DNA of 5,920 nt from Lysobacteraceae bacterium. GTDB taxonomy: Bacteria > Pseudomonadota > Gammaproteobacteria > Xanthomonadales > Xanthomonadaceae. The translations under genes and the position numbers were made by a program. Below, piece after piece: positions 5,021-5,920 of this stretch; the first letter of the stretch is position 1; every line of letters begins with the position of its first letter. Where the stretch lies: NCBI GenBank assembly GCA_004173415.1, contig SEHC01000159.1, positions 1 to 5,920 on the forward strand, written 5' to 3'. Under the pieces are notes generated by a model. The model saw only the letters and a list, made by a program, of their open reading frames with translations. It had not been told where the DNA came from and made no database searches.

Positions 5021-5920
5021 ATGTCCGCCTCCAACCCGTTCCCCGGATCGCGCCTGCCGCGCCTTGCCCTCCTGGTCGCCGCCGCCGCCCTGGCCGGTAC
5101 CGCCGTCGCCGGGCCGACCGAGGACCAGCGCGCCCGCGACGCGGTGCGCGTGCTCAGCGAGATCCAGCAGATCCCCGAGCAGGGCATTCCCGACAAGTTG
5201 CTGGACGAAGGCCGCGCGGTGGTGGTCATCCCCGACACCCTGAAAGTGGGCCTGGTGGTCGGCGGCCGCCGCGGCCACGGCCTGATGTCGGTGAAAAGCG
5301 CCGACGGCAGCTGGTCGCAACCGGTGTTCATCAAGCTCACCGGCGGCAGCATCGGCTTCCAGGCCGGGGTCCAGTCCTCCGACGTGGTCCTGGTGTTCCG
5401 CAATGACCGCAACCTGGACAACATCGTCAACGGCAAGATCACCCTGGGCGCCGATGCCGGGGTCGCCGCCGGCCCGGTCGGCCGCAACGCCTCGGCCTCC
5501 ACCGACGGCCAGCTGAAGGCCGAGATCTGGTCCTGGTCGCGCGCACGCGGCCTGTTTGCCGGCGTGGCCCTGGACGGGGCGGTGCTGCAGATCGACGACG
5601 ACGCCAACGTGGCCGTGTACGGTAGCGCCGCCACCCCGCGGGCGATTTTCGAAAGCCGTGCCGGCGCCCCGTCGGACGCGGTGGTCGGATTCCGCGACCA
5701 GCTGGAGGAAGCCACCGCCATCGCCCGCGCCTCGCGTGGCGAAGCGCCCCGGCCCGCGGTCACGGCGACCGGGTCCTCCGAGGCCGTGGTTTCCGGTCCG
5801 GTGGTCATCACCGGCAGCTCGGCGACCCCGCCGGCGCCGGCCGAAACCCAGGGCCAGGGCTTCCAGCCGGTGGCCGAGGGCGAGATCCGCAGCGAGCCGC
5901 TGGACGCCGCGCCCACCAAC
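5021..5920 (+). CDS. secreted SYLF-domain (Ysc84/DUF500) lipid-binding protein, 3' end outside window
   Basis: The frame is open for 300 codons to the window edge with no stop, so the gene is incomplete at its 3' end. Residues 1-30 are a signal peptide: arginines at 11 and 14, the hydrophobic run LALLVAAAALAG, and an AVA cleavage site before Gly31. The SYLF domain spans about 64-201: RAVVVIPDTLKVGLVVGGRR, GLMSVKSADGSWSQPVFI, GGSIGFQAGVQSSDVVLVF, GADAGVAAGPVGRNASA, and WSWSRARGLFAGVALDGA, ending AVYG. In eukaryotes SYLF domains bind phosphoinositides; the bacterial secreted members are poorly understood, so a periplasmic or envelope role is inference. After residue 235 the chain becomes a low-complexity Ala/Pro/Ser/Thr-rich tail of at least 60 residues, outside the domain. 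The gene has its own GGAG ribosome binding site and is divergent from hemH. Confidence 0.92.
   Translation, partial: MSASNPFPGSRLPRLALLVAAAALAGTAVAGPTEDQRARDAVRVLSEIQQIPEQGIPDKLLDEGRAVVVIPDTLKVGLVVGGRRGHGLMSVKSADGSWSQPVFIKLTGGSIGFQAGVQSSDVVLVFRNDRNLDNIVNGKITLGADAGVAAGPVGRNASASTDGQLKAEIWSWSRARGLFAGVALDGAVLQIDDDANVAVYGSAATPRAIFESRAGAPSDAVVGFRDQLEEATAIARASRGEAPRPAVTATGSSEAVVSGPVVITGSSATPPAPAETQGQGFQPVAEGEIRSEPLDAAPTN

Noticed and set aside
1..5920. CRISPR array, insertion sequence, tRNA, phage or toxin-antitoxin module
   Set aside because: I saw no regularly spaced repeats, transposase motifs, tRNA cloverleaf or paired small toxin-like genes. The two small secreted proteins are paralogues of each other, not a toxin and antidote.

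Overview
The window is a high-GC, densely coded stretch of ordinary chromosome. The TtcA, RdgC, HemH and metallopeptidase sequences resemble those of Xanthomonadaceae (the Xanthomonas, Stenotrophomonas, Lysobacter and Luteimonas group of Gammaproteobacteria); this placement is judged from protein resemblance recalled from memory, not from a search. There is no rRNA, tRNA, CRISPR array, insertion sequence or phage gene, and no gene-free gap longer than about 170 bases.

Layout. Bases 2-361 (+) hold the C-terminal end of ttcA, a tRNA thiolation enzyme. After a pyrimidine-rich low-complexity spacer comes rdgC (478-1187, +). It is broken: the first 94 codons and the last 142 or so are recognisable, but roughly 67 codons in the middle are missing and the reading frame changes at about base 760. 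Next is a tandem pair of related small secreted proteins of unknown function. The upstream copy (1300-1617) has a TGA at codon 4 that cuts off its signal peptide. The downstream copy (1727-2089) is intact, with a good ribosome binding site and signal peptide, and is followed by a clear intrinsic terminator (2151-2175). A YgjP/WLM-type zinc metallopeptidase (2203-2979, +) starts only a few bases after a CATAAT box and may be translated from a leaderless mRNA.

The (+) genes meet a (-) strand pair head-on at about 3000. hemH (ferrochelatase, 3876-4850) and a downstream alpha/beta hydrolase (3028-3879) overlap by ATGA and are probably one translationally coupled operon. Divergent from hemH, across a 170-base intergenic region with a 12-base palindrome and an 8-base direct repeat, is a secreted SYLF-domain (Ysc84-like) protein that runs off the right edge (5021 onward).

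The genes are mostly housekeeping or uncharacterised and do not form one pathway. I did not find a convincing new multi-gene system. The observations most worth following are the internally deleted rdgC, the unnamed two-cysteine secreted family present as an intact/degraded tandem pair, and the competing stem-loops between rdgC and the degraded copy.
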